7,573 nt of DNA from CALZJC01 sp041574955 (GCA_041574955.1 JBFGNS010000184.1:1-7573); one strand, 5' to 3'. Numbered from the stretch's first letter, positions 1 through 5,600 are shown. The notes: generated by a model not told the origin, from the letters alone. Numbers and translations: made by a program.

Positions 1-2
1 CC

Positions 3-38
3 ACGCCGGCCGCCACCCCGGCCGCCACCCCGGACGCC
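3..38 (+). repeat. 12-bp tandem repeat encoding TPAA
   Basis: Three consecutive 12-base units (3-14, 15-26, 27-38) differ at one or two bases each and encode TPAA, TPAA and TPDA. They form part of the linker of the truncated first gene. Since the window begins here, the array may extend upstream. Confidence 0.7.
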
Positions 39-557
39 CCTTCGGCCACCGCCTCGCCGCCGGCCGCGCCACCACCCACTCCCGTGGAGCGTGCGGAGAG
101 TCCGGCCGAGCCGGATCTCGACAGCCTGCGGCGCGAGCGCGAGAGCCTACGCTCTCAGCTCGATCGGCTGGAAACGGAGATGGAGACCGGCGCCGGCGAA
201 CCGACCGCGGTGCCGGCGGCCACCGAAGCCGAGATCTGGGCCCGGGTCGAGTCCTGGGCGCGCGCCTGGTCGACGCAGGCGATCGACGAGTACCTGGCCT
301 TCTACTCGGCGCGCTTCGCCCCGGACGACGGCTCGAGCCGGGCGGCCTGGGAGGCCAGCAGGCGCGAGCGGCTGGCGACTCCCAGCCAGATCGAGGTGAC
401 GGTCAGTTTGCTGGGCATGAGCCCGGCGCCCACCGGCGTCGAGGTGCGGTTCATCCAGGCGTACCGCTCCGACGCGTACCGCGACGTCGTGACCAAGACC
501 CTGCGGATGGCGCGCGAGGACGGCCGGTGGCTGATCCTCTCCGAGCAGACTCAGTGA
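3..557 (+). CDS. Cds6/NTF2-like domain protein, C-terminal part (5' truncated)
   Basis: The reading frame is open from the window edge, so the gene starts upstream; the GTG at 84 lies inside the frame and is not needed as a start. The visible 184 residues begin with a Pro/Ala/Thr-rich linker containing TPAA-type repeats. A short charged segment with heptad-like leucines follows (about 39-58, DLDSLRRERESLRSQL), a probable coiled coil. From about residue 77 to the end there is a compact domain with W..AWS, YLAFYS..F.P, R..W...R and a final DGRWLILSEQ. That pattern matches the NTF2/SnoaL-like domain found at the end of Cds6-type L,D-transpeptidase-related and cell-envelope proteins. In those families it is a ligand- or protein-binding module, not the catalytic part. 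An envelope location is inferred from the linker composition. The missing N-terminus could carry a catalytic or TPR domain. The S9 peptidase gene follows 61 nt downstream with no visible terminator, so co-transcription is possible. Confidence 0.75.
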   Translation, partial: TPAATPAATPDAPSATASPPAAPPPTPVERAESPAEPDLDSLRRERESLRSQLDRLETEMETGAGEPTAVPAATEAEIWARVESWARAWSTQAIDEYLAFYSARFAPDDGSSRAAWEASRRERLATPSQIEVTVSLLGMSPAPTGVEVRFIQAYRSDAYRDVVTKTLRMAREDGRWLILSEQTQ

Positions 558-606
558 GCCCCGCCGCCGTCCGTGCAACACCCGGCCGCGCCCGAGTGGC
601 CGCCCC

Positions 607-614
607 AGGAGGAG
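607..614 (+). promoter_or_regulatory. Strong ribosome binding site for the S9 peptidase
   Basis: AGGAGGAG ends four bases before the ATG at 619. This near-perfect Shine-Dalgarno sequence fixes the start of the peptidase gene and agrees with the signal peptide that begins there. Confidence 0.85.
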
Positions 615-618
615 AACG

Positions 619-2643
619 ATGCCGCACCGCGCACTGATCGCCCTGCTCGCCGCCACCCTGGCCGCCTGGCCGGCGGTGGCCTCGTCGCCGCAGCGCACCG
701 CCAACGACGGCAACGTCGTGCTGGAGGGCGTTCCCGAGGTGCCCGCGGAGCTGGTGGAGCGGCTCAACCGCTACCAGAACACCCGCAGCGCGGGCTTCCA
801 GGACTGGTCGGCGGACGGCCGGTCGATCTACATCACCACCCGCTTCGGCGAGGTCACCCAGCTCCACCGGGTGGACTTCCCGGGTGGCGCGCGCCATCAG
901 CTCACCTTCTTCCCCGAGCCGCTGGCCGCGGTCTCCCGGCGGCCCGGCGGCGACGAGCTGAGCTTCCGCATGGACGAGGGGGGCAGCGAGTTCTACCAGT
1001 ACTACCTGCTCGATCCGGCGAGCGGCGAGCACCGCCGGCTGACCGACGGCGGCTCGCGCAACAGCGCCGCCCGCTGGAGCGACGACGGCCGCTGGCTGGC
1101 GTTCCAGTCGACGCGGCGCAACGGCGCCGCCAACGACGTGTGGGTGATGCCGGCCGACCGGCCGGAGGAGGCGCGGCTGGTGCTCGAGGCGCCGGACGGG
1201 GCGTTCTGGGGACCGGCCGACTGGAGCGCCGACGGCAGCCGGCTGCTCGTCGAGCAGTACGTCAGCGTCAACGACTCGCGCATCCATCTGCTGGAGCTCG
1301 AGAGCGGCAAGCGACGGCTGCTGGCGGGCGGCGGCGACGAGCCCGCCAACCACACCGGCGTCGACCCGACCTTCGACGCCGCCGGCACCGGCTACTACTC
1401 CGCCACCGACGCCGGCAGCGAGTTCCGCCAGCTGGTCCACACCGACCTGGCCACCGGCGAGCGGCGGGTGCTGACCGCGGACATCCCGTGGAGCGTCGAC
1501 GAGTTCGAGCTCAGCGACGACGGCAGACGGGCGGCGTTCGTGGTCAACGAGGACGGCATCGACCGGCTGTACCTGATGGACCCGGCCAACCACCAGAAGC
1601 GGCGAGTCGAGGCGCTGCCGTTGGGGCTGGCCGGCGGCCTGTCGTTCAGCCCCGACGGCCGGCGGCTGGCGATGACGCTCAACACCGCCGCCACCCCCAG
1701 CGACGTCTACACCCTGGAGCTCGGCGAGGGGCCGCTCGAGGTCACCGGCCTCACCCGCTGGACGGCCAGCGAGGTGGGTGGTCTCGACACCGCGAGCTTC
1801 GTCCAGCCGGAGCTGATCCACTACCCCACTTTCGACACGGTCGACGGCGCACCCCGGCGCATTCCGGCGTTTGTCTACCGGCCGCCCGGCGACGGGCCAC
1901 ACCCGGTGATCGTCTCGATCCACGGTGGGCCGGAAAGCCAGTACCGGCCGCGCTTCAGCAGCACCCTGCAGATGTGGATCGCGACCCTGGGCGCAGCGGT
2001 GATCGCGCCCAACGTGCGCGGCTCGGCCGGCTACGGCAAGAGCTACCTCAAGCTCGACAACGGCTTCAAGCGGGAGGACTCGGTCAAGGACATCGGCGCG
2101 CTGCTCGACTGGATCGCCACCCAGCCCGACCTCGACGCCGACCGGGTGATGGTCTACGGCGGCAGCTACGGCGGCTACATGGTGCTCGCCAGCCTGGTCC
2201 ACTACAGCGACCGGCTGCTGGCCGGCGTCGACATCGTCGGCATCAGCAACTTCGTGACCTTCCTCGAGAACACCCAGGACTACCGGCGCGACCTGCGACG
2301 GGTCGAGTACGGCGACGAGCGCGACCCCGCGATGCGTGCCCACCTCGAGAAGATCAGCCCGAACCGCAACGCCGCGAGGCTCACCGCGCCGCTGTTCGTG
2401 GCGCAGGGACAGAACGACCCACGGGTACCGGTGACCGAGTCGGAGCAGATCGTGCGCGACGTGCGAGCGGCCGGCTACGAGGTCTGGTACATGAACGCTC
2501 TCAACGAGGGCCACGGCTTCCGCAAGAAGGAGAACCGCGACCTGTACCAGCAGCTGGTGGTGCTGTTCTTCGCCCGCCAGCTCGAGAGCGCGGCGGCCGC
2601 GGAGGCGGCACCTGCGCGGCAGGCGGCCGGCGCCGGCGGATGA
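619..2643 (+). CDS. Secreted S9-family (prolyl oligopeptidase-like) serine peptidase
   Basis: This is a 674-residue protein. Residues 1-21 form a signal peptide (hydrophobic ALIALLAATLAAWP, then AVA, probable cleavage before Ser22), so it is exported. Residues about 50-385 contain repeated beta-propeller blades of the PD40/WD40-like type (DWSADGR at 62-68, WSDDGRWLAF, WSADGSRLL, FSPDGRRLAM), which in this family screen access to the active site. Residues about 415-660 form the alpha/beta-hydrolase peptidase domain: HGGP at 435-438, NVRGSAGYG at 465-473, nucleophile Ser516 in GGSYGGYM, Asp600 in NDPRVP, and His632 in EGHGF. The catalytic triad is thus complete. Family members cleave short peptides, often after proline or as acylaminoacyl/dipeptidyl peptidases; the exact specificity cannot be read here. 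The last 20 residues are an Ala-rich tail. The stop overlaps the start of the next gene (ATGA), implying translational coupling. Confidence 0.94.
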   Translation: MPHRALIALLAATLAAWPAVASSPQRTANDGNVVLEGVPEVPAELVERLNRYQNTRSAGFQDWSADGRSIYITTRFGEVTQLHRVDFPGGARHQLTFFPEPLAAVSRRPGGDELSFRMDEGGSEFYQYYLLDPASGEHRRLTDGGSRNSAARWSDDGRWLAFQSTRRNGAANDVWVMPADRPEEARLVLEAPDGAFWGPADWSADGSRLLVEQYVSVNDSRIHLLELESGKRRLLAGGGDEPANHTGVDPTFDAAGTGYYSATDAGSEFRQLVHTDLATGERRVLTADIPWSVDEFELSDDGRRAAFVVNEDGIDRLYLMDPANHQKRRVEALPLGLAGGLSFSPDGRRLAMTLNTAATPSDVYTLELGEGPLEVTGLTRWTASEVGGLDTASFVQPELIHYPTFDTVDGAPRRIPAFVYRPPGDGPHPVIVSIHGGPESQYRPRFSSTLQMWIATLGAAVIAPNVRGSAGYGKSYLKLDNGFKREDSVKDIGALLDWIATQPDLDADRVMVYGGSYGGYMVLASLVHYSDRLLAGVDIVGISNFVTFLENTQDYRRDLRRVEYGDERDPAMRAHLEKISPNRNAARLTAPLFVAQGQNDPRVPVTESEQIVRDVRAAGYEVWYMNALNEGHGFRKKENRDLYQQLVVLFFARQLESAAAAEAAPARQAAGAGG

Positions 2644-3461
2644 GCGCCTCCGAGGTCATCGCGATCGGGCTGCCGCTCGGCGACGTGCAGCTCGAGGCGC
2701 CGCCCGACATGCACGACACGGTGCGGCTGTTCTACCCGGCGGCGGCGGCCGGCGGCGAGCAGCTCGCCAGCTTCCGCAGCTGGCACAGCGGCGGCCGCTG
2801 GCGGCTGGGCGCCGGCGACCGCGCCGCCGGCGATTACCAGCGCCCGGTGCACGCGCTGCTCGGGCTGGAGTTCGAGATCGAGCAGCTGCTGCTCGAGCGG
2901 CGAGGTGAGCTGCTGGCGATCCACGCCGGCAGCTGCGTCGTGGGCAGCGCCGCCTGTCTGCTGGCCGGCACTCCCGAGGCGGGCAAGACCAGCTGCACCT
3001 TCCAGCTCGCCGAGTTGGGGCATCCGTTCCTGAGCGAAGAGGTGACGCTGGTCGAGCCGGGGAGCTGGACGGTGCTGCCGTTCCTGCAGACGCCGACGCT
3101 CGAGGGCGGCCTGGTGGAGGAGTTCCGGCGCCACGCCCGCTTCCGGCACGGCACGCTCCATCCGCTGCACCGACGGCTGTGGCGCTACCTGCCGGCGCGG
3201 CTCGGCGCGCCGGCGCCGGCGCGGCACATCGTGCTGCCGCGCTACCAGCGGGGCGCGCCCGGCGGGGTCGAGCGGCTCACTGCCGAGCAGGCGCTGGCCG
3301 AGTTCCTGGGCTACTGCTTCGAGCCGGCGGGTGACCGCGAGCGGTTCCTCGAACAGGTCATCGGCCTGCTCGAGGCGACCACCGTCCTGCGGCTGAGCTA
3401 CGGCGACGCGGGCGAGGCGCGACGGCTGCTGGCGGCGGCCTGCGCCGAGCCGCCGGCCTAG
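2640..3461 (+). CDS. HprK-like P-loop kinase-fold protein
   Basis: This 273-residue protein starts at the ATG of an ATGA overlap with the peptidase stop, so the two genes are almost certainly translated from one mRNA. The centre resembles the C-terminal kinase domain of HPr kinase/phosphorylase. LLAIHAGSCVV (91-101) matches the conserved 'lHaa' strand before the P-loop; GTPEAGKTS (110-118, Lys116) is the Walker A motif; FLSEEVTLVEP (130-140) sits where relatives have 'lsDE'. The Asp is Glu here (Glu133-Glu134). Later segments (HIVLPRYQRGAPGGVERLTAEQALAEFL) match the C-terminal part of HprK-related proteins. It lacks the N-terminal domain of true HprK, and no HPr or PTS gene is nearby, so a role in carbon catabolite control is unlikely. 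HprK-related proteins of this type occur with peptide-maturation or exosortase systems and in orphan positions; the substrate is unknown. It ends in a CTAG shared with folK on the other strand. Confidence 0.8.
   Translation: MSASEVIAIGLPLGDVQLEAPPDMHDTVRLFYPAAAAGGEQLASFRSWHSGGRWRLGAGDRAAGDYQRPVHALLGLEFEIEQLLLERRGELLAIHAGSCVVGSAACLLAGTPEAGKTSCTFQLAELGHPFLSEEVTLVEPGSWTVLPFLQTPTLEGGLVEEFRRHARFRHGTLHPLHRRLWRYLPARLGAPAPARHIVLPRYQRGAPGGVERLTAEQALAEFLGYCFEPAGDRERFLEQVIGLLEATTVLRLSYGDAGEARRLLAAACAEPPA
3458..3461. other. Shared CTAG: overlapping stop codons of convergent genes
   Basis: The plus-strand HprK-like gene ends with TAG at 3459-3461 and minus-strand folK ends with TAG at 3460-3458. The palindromic tetranucleotide CTAG supplies both stops, leaving no space for a terminator between the two convergent operons. 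Confidence 0.9.
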
Positions 3462-3967
3462 AGGTCGACGCTCACCCGCCGCGGCGGCGCGGGATCGGCA
3501 GCGACCAGGCGGCGGGCGGCGGCGGCGAGCGTCTCGCGGCTGCCGGGCAGCCGGCGGTCGGGCGCCACCTCGGCGAGCGGCAGCGCCAGGTAGGCGCGCC
3601 GGCCGACATCCGGGTCGGGCAGGCGGAGGCCGGTCTCCGGGTCGTCCAGCTCGACGTCGCCGTAGGAGACCAGGTCCAGGTCGATGGTGCGCGGGGCGTT
3701 GGGGTCGTCGGTGCGCACCCGCCCGAGCTCCACCTCGATGCGGCGCAGCGCGCGGCGCAGCTCGACCGGTGGCAGCTCGCTGCGGCCGCGCACCGCGGCG
3801 TTGAGAAACAGCGGCGTCCCGGGAGCGCCGTGCGGCTCCGACTGCCAGGCGCCGGACACCGCCGCCACCCGCAGCAGCCCCCGCAGCCGCGTCACCGCCA
3901 GCGGCAGGTTGGCCCGAGGCTCGATGTTCGAGCCGAGCACCACCAGCACCTCGACGCCGGCCGGCAC
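3458..3967 (-). CDS. folK: 2-amino-4-hydroxy-6-hydroxymethyldihydropteridine diphosphokinase (HPPK)
   Basis: FolK transfers pyrophosphate from ATP to 6-hydroxymethyl-7,8-dihydropterin, the step before dihydropteroate synthase in cytoplasmic folate synthesis. The 169-residue length is normal. Visible motifs are LGSN (11-14), SEPHG (43-47), PLFLNAAV (52-59), and LGRVRTDDPNAPRTIDLDLV (81-100) with the metal-binding Asp96 and Asp98 and the arginines Arg83 and Arg93. The closing signature LPDPDVGRRAYLALPLAEVAP (116-136) keeps Arg124, but the normally conserved His of LPHP/VPHY (His115 in the E. coli enzyme) is Asp118. The start is GTG at 3967, the first start after an in-frame TGA (3973-3971). GTG at 3949 is an alternative, since neither has a strong Shine-Dalgarno sequence. 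It lies 37 nt downstream of folB and is probably last in the operon. Confidence 0.94.
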   Translation of the reverse strand: MPAGVEVLVVLGSNIEPRANLPLAVTRLRGLLRVAAVSGAWQSEPHGAPGTPLFLNAAVRGRSELPPVELRRALRRIEVELGRVRTDDPNAPRTIDLDLVSYGDVELDDPETGLRLPDPDVGRRAYLALPLAEVAPDRRLPGSRETLAAAARRLVAADPAPPRRVSVDL

Positions 3968-4004
3968 CGGTCAGCGGTCCGCGCGGCGCCGACCGCTCGG
4001 CCGG

Positions 4005-4382
4005 CTAGCCACCGCCGTCGGCCTCGAAGTCGGCTCGCCGGCGCTCGATCTCGACCCCCACCGACTCGGCGAAGCGCAGCGCGCCTGGCTTCTCGACCCG
4101 CACCACCGCCCGCCCTGCGCCGTGCTCCACGACGCAGATGCGGGCGATCTCGGTGGCCAGCGCCTCGACCAGAAAGTGCTCCGACTGCTCGACGTAGGCG
4201 ATCACCGACTTGGTGAGGGTGCGGTAGTTGAGCGCCTGCTCGACGTCGTCCGAGGCGCCGGCGGGCGCACAGTCGAAGGCGAGGGTCAGGTTGATCAGCA
4301 CATCCTGCTTCTTGGTGCGCTCCCAGTCGTTGATGCCGATGATGGCTCGCACCAGCAGGTCCCGGATCAGGATCTTGTCCAC
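4005..4382 (-). CDS. folB: Dihydroneopterin aldolase
   Basis: FolB splits 7,8-dihydroneopterin into 6-hydroxymethyl-7,8-dihydropterin and glycolaldehyde, supplying the substrate for FolK encoded next to it. The 125-residue protein has the usual small-aldolase length and pattern: GINDWERTKKQDVLINL (16-32) with the pterin-site Glu21, NYRTL (52-56) with Tyr53, FLVEALA (70-76) with Glu73, and VEKPGALRFAESVGVEI (96-112) with catalytic Lys98. All key positions of the family are present. The start is GTG at 4382, because AGAGGAG lies five bases upstream. The other in-frame GTG (4388) overlaps that Shine-Dalgarno sequence, and longer versions add unrelated residues. It is preceded by the short-chain dehydrogenase gene (31-nt gap) and followed by folK (37-nt gap), all on the same strand. 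Confidence 0.94.
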   Translation of the reverse strand: MDKILIRDLLVRAIIGINDWERTKKQDVLINLTLAFDCAPAGASDDVEQALNYRTLTKSVIAYVEQSEHFLVEALATEIARICVVEHGAGRAVVRVEKPGALRFAESVGVEIERRRADFEADGGG

Positions 4383-4387
4383 CGCCA

Positions 4388-4394
4388 CTCCTCT
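4388..4394 (-). promoter_or_regulatory. Ribosome binding site deciding the folB GTG start
   Basis: On the minus strand AGAGGAG (4394 to 4388) stands five bases before GTG 4382-4380. This spacing favours VDKILIRD as the N-terminus over the GTG two codons earlier, which overlaps the site. Confidence 0.7.
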
Positions 4395-4413
4395 CGCACC
4401 GGGCGAACCGGCC

Positions 4414-5181
4414 TCAGTGGTGCGCCGCACCGAGCAGCCGCTCGCCGCCGTCGACCACCAGCTCGCTGCCGGTGACGTAGTCGTTGCTGGCCAGGAAGAC
4501 CACCGCCTGGCCGATGTTCCCGGGCCGCCCCGGCCGGCCGAGCGGCACGCGCCCACCGACCTCGCGCCACTCGCTGCTGTCCGGGTCCATGCCGGGCGGC
4601 GGCAGGATCGGTCCCGGCACCACCGCGTTGACCCTGACGCCGGGCGCCAGGTCGCGCGCCGCCAGCCGCGTGAGGTGCAGCAGGGCGGCCTTGCTGGCGC
4701 CGTGGTGGGCCCGCTCGCTCCACGCCAGCAGTCCGCTGAGATCGGCGACGTTGATGATGGCGCCCGGCGCCTCGGACGGCCGCGGCGAGCTGCCCATCAG
4801 CCGCGCCGCGGCCTGCATGCACAGAAACGGCGCCCGCAGGTTGAGCGCCAGGACCTCGTCCCATTGCTCCACCCCGATCTGCTCGAAACGGCCCGACTCG
4901 AAGCTGGCAGCGCTGTTCACCAGCACGTCCAGCCGCCCGAACCGCTCGCCGGCAGCCGCAAAAAGACCCTCGATCTCGGCAGGCCGGGTCAGGTCGGCAG
5001 CCAGCGCCGCGGCCTCGACGCCCAGCTCGCGCAGCTCGCCGACCGTGCGCTCGGCCTTCTCGGGCGAGCTGCGGTAGTGCACAGCGATCGCGACGCCCTG
5101 CTCGGCCAGCGCCCGCGCCATGGCGCGACCCAGCCGGCGCGAGGCGCCGGTGACCAGAGCTACTCTGCCCTCGAGGTCCAT
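4414..5181 (-). CDS. Pteridine reductase-type short-chain dehydrogenase (SDR), catalytic Tyr replaced by His
   Basis: This is a 255-residue classical SDR with a Rossmann fold. Cofactor motif TGASRRLG (11-18) has Arg in place of the second glycine, as in pteridine reductase PTR1 and FolM (TGxxxRxG). HYRSS (35-39) with its Arg suggests NADPH. NSAAS (89-93), LNL (113-115) and the tail VTGSELVVDGG (236-246) are standard. The active site also looks like PTR1: Asp147 occupies the place of the usual Ser, 13 residues before the tyrosine position, and Lys164 is present. However, the YxxxK tyrosine is His160 (HGASK). Position beside folB and folK supports a role in reducing dihydropterin or dihydrofolate to the tetrahydro form, an inference weakened by the missing Tyr. 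The ATG at 5181 is chosen because SDR homology begins there; extension to 5262 adds only an Arg-rich non-homologous stretch. It is probably the first gene of the folate operon. Confidence 0.9.
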   Translation of the reverse strand: MDLEGRVALVTGASRRLGRAMARALAEQGVAIAVHYRSSPEKAERTVGELRELGVEAAALAADLTRPAEIEGLFAAAGERFGRLDVLVNSAASFESGRFEQIGVEQWDEVLALNLRAPFLCMQAAARLMGSSPRPSEAPGAIINVADLSGLLAWSERAHHGASKAALLHLTRLAARDLAPGVRVNAVVPGPILPPPGMDPDSSEWREVGGRVPLGRPGRPGNIGQAVVFLASNDYVTGSELVVDGGERLLGAAHH

Positions 5182-5192
5182 ACGCGATCGGC

Positions 5193-5222
5193 ATCCTGTG
5201 GGGAGGACGCGGCAGCTGTCAA
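5193..5222 (-). promoter_or_regulatory. Candidate promoter of the SDR-folB-folK operon
   Basis: On the minus strand a perfect TTGACA (5222-5217) is followed after 18 bases by CAGGAT (5198-5193), which matches three of six bases of the -10 consensus. A start near 5186 would leave a leader of only about five bases before the ATG at 5181, so the transcript would be almost leaderless. The AT-rich -35 box stands out in this GC-rich DNA, but the poor -10 keeps this tentative. Confidence 0.35.
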
Positions 5223-5263
5223 CCGCGCCGCCCGCCGGCGCGCACCGCCGGCGTCGACGCAAA

Positions 5264-5288
5264 ACGGGCCCGGCGATGCCGGGCCCGT
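5264..5288 (-). terminator. Intrinsic terminator of the intergenic RNA
   Basis: A perfect 11-bp stem (5278-5288 pairing with 5264-5274) closes a three-base loop. Read on the minus strand it runs into TTTT (5264-5261). On the plus strand no T-run follows, so it works for leftward transcription only. It lies about 80 bases before the reductase ATG and about 240 bases after the promoter at 5536-5564. It either ends a separate small RNA or acts as an attenuator of the folate operon. Confidence 0.75.
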
Positions 5289-5351
5289 GCAGGAGAAGCG
5301 GATTCGCGCGTGCCGTGCGGCTGGTGGCGAGTCCGAAAGTCGATCTAAGGC

Positions 5352-5374
5352 GGGGAGGGGAAAGGGACGGGGGG
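5352..5374 (+). other. Canonical G-quadruplex motif
   Basis: On the plus strand four G-runs (5352-5355, 5357-5360, 5364-5366, 5369-5374) are separated by loops of one, three and two bases. This satisfies the usual pattern for an intramolecular quadruplex. It lies inside the putative RNA unit, so the transcribed RNA carries the complementary C-tract. The last G-run also belongs to the outer helix of the proposed RNA structure. Confidence 0.6.
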
Positions 5375-5535
5375 CTCTCGGTTCGGTAAGTCTCTCAGAA
5401 TTTACTCTGGGAAGATTCCAGAGGCAGGGGCAGGATGGTAAGTGAGGATGGAGACCGTAAGACGCTCTCCTGAGTACGGTGAGACTAGACTTTGAGGGAG
5501 CCCCCCTCCAACGCTTGTCGCGTCGTACTGAACGG

Positions 5536-5564
5536 ACCATAGCACTTTGTGAAAGTTTTCACAA
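5536..5564 (-). promoter_or_regulatory. Sigma70-like promoter driving the intergenic RNA
   Basis: On the minus strand TTGTGA (5564-5559) and TATGGT (5541-5536) are separated by exactly 17 bases, each matching four of six consensus bases. An A at 5529 is at the proper distance for the transcription start. The stretch is AT-rich compared with its surroundings. The -35 box is part of a perfect palindrome, which suggests control by a DNA-binding protein. Confidence 0.6.
5547..5564. promoter_or_regulatory. Perfect palindromic operator candidate
   Basis: TTGTGAAA-GT-TTTCACAA is an exact inverted repeat of 8-bp arms with a 2-bp centre. It covers the -35 box and the adjacent spacer of the minus-strand promoter. 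A dimeric repressor bound here would block RNA polymerase. I cannot assign the site to a known regulator. No A/T-rich palindrome this long was noticed elsewhere in the window. Confidence 0.55.
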
Positions 5565-5579
5565 GCGATAGCGGAAACC

Positions 5580-5600
5580 GGGCGTAAGCGGTCTGCGCCC
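5580..5600 (-). terminator. Weak possible terminator after the 302-residue secreted protein
   Basis: A 7-bp stem with one mismatch on the minus strand (5594-5600 with 5580-5586) and a 7-base loop lies just downstream of the stop at 5619, followed by GGTTTCC. The T-run is poor and interrupted, so rho-independent function is doubtful. Confidence 0.25.

Larger units (their letters stand above)
5264..5529 (-). ncRNA. Putative structured small RNA or attenuated leader, family unknown
   Basis: A promoter and a terminator on the minus strand bracket about 265 nt with no convincing reading frame. Positions 5401-5500 have 53 G/C of 100, far below the flanking genes. Several complementary segments nest: 5498-5506 with 5369-5377 (9 bp, plus 3 bp after a bulge, 5507-5509 with 5365-5367); 5481-5486 with 5389-5394 (6 bp); a hairpin 5475-5480/5454-5459 (6 bp); and a hairpin 5418-5423/5405-5410 (6 bp). 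Nearer the 3' end 5327-5335 pairs with 5299-5307 (one A-C mismatch in the minus-strand RNA) around a small GCCG/CGGC hairpin. The outer helices enclose the two hairpins as a branched domain of about 145 nt. I do not recognise the class. 6S RNA and a riboswitch are both possible, and nothing here proves either. Confidence 0.5.

Noticed and set aside
451..2514. A 687-codon minus-strand open frame opposite the S9 peptidase
   Set aside because: It is a GC-bias shadow. The plus strand has signal peptide, propeller and a full catalytic triad, while the opposite frame is Val/Ala/Arg-rich with no domain.
573..2639. Upstream extension of the HprK-like frame to 573, giving a 962-residue protein
   Set aside because: The extension is the wrong-frame reading of the peptidase gene, low complexity and Arg/Pro/Ala-rich. 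The ATGA overlap at 2640 gives the proper start.
5192..5198. Seven-base complementarity between the reductase leader (CAGGATG) and a repeated CATCCT segment in the putative RNA (5431-5437)
   Set aside because: Seven bases do not extend on either side and are expected by chance; not enough to propose antisense control.
5182..5262. A 27-residue N-terminal extension of the reductase
   Set aside because: The added sequence is Arg-rich and unlike any SDR N-terminus, and it would cover the TTGACA box. MDLEGRVALVTG is a typical SDR beginning.
5160..5540. A 126-codon minus-strand open frame spanning the intergenic RNA region and the terminator
   Set aside because: Its ATG lies inside the -10 box, it reads through the terminator hairpin, its composition is Arg/Pro/Ser-rich without motifs, and no Shine-Dalgarno sequence precedes it.
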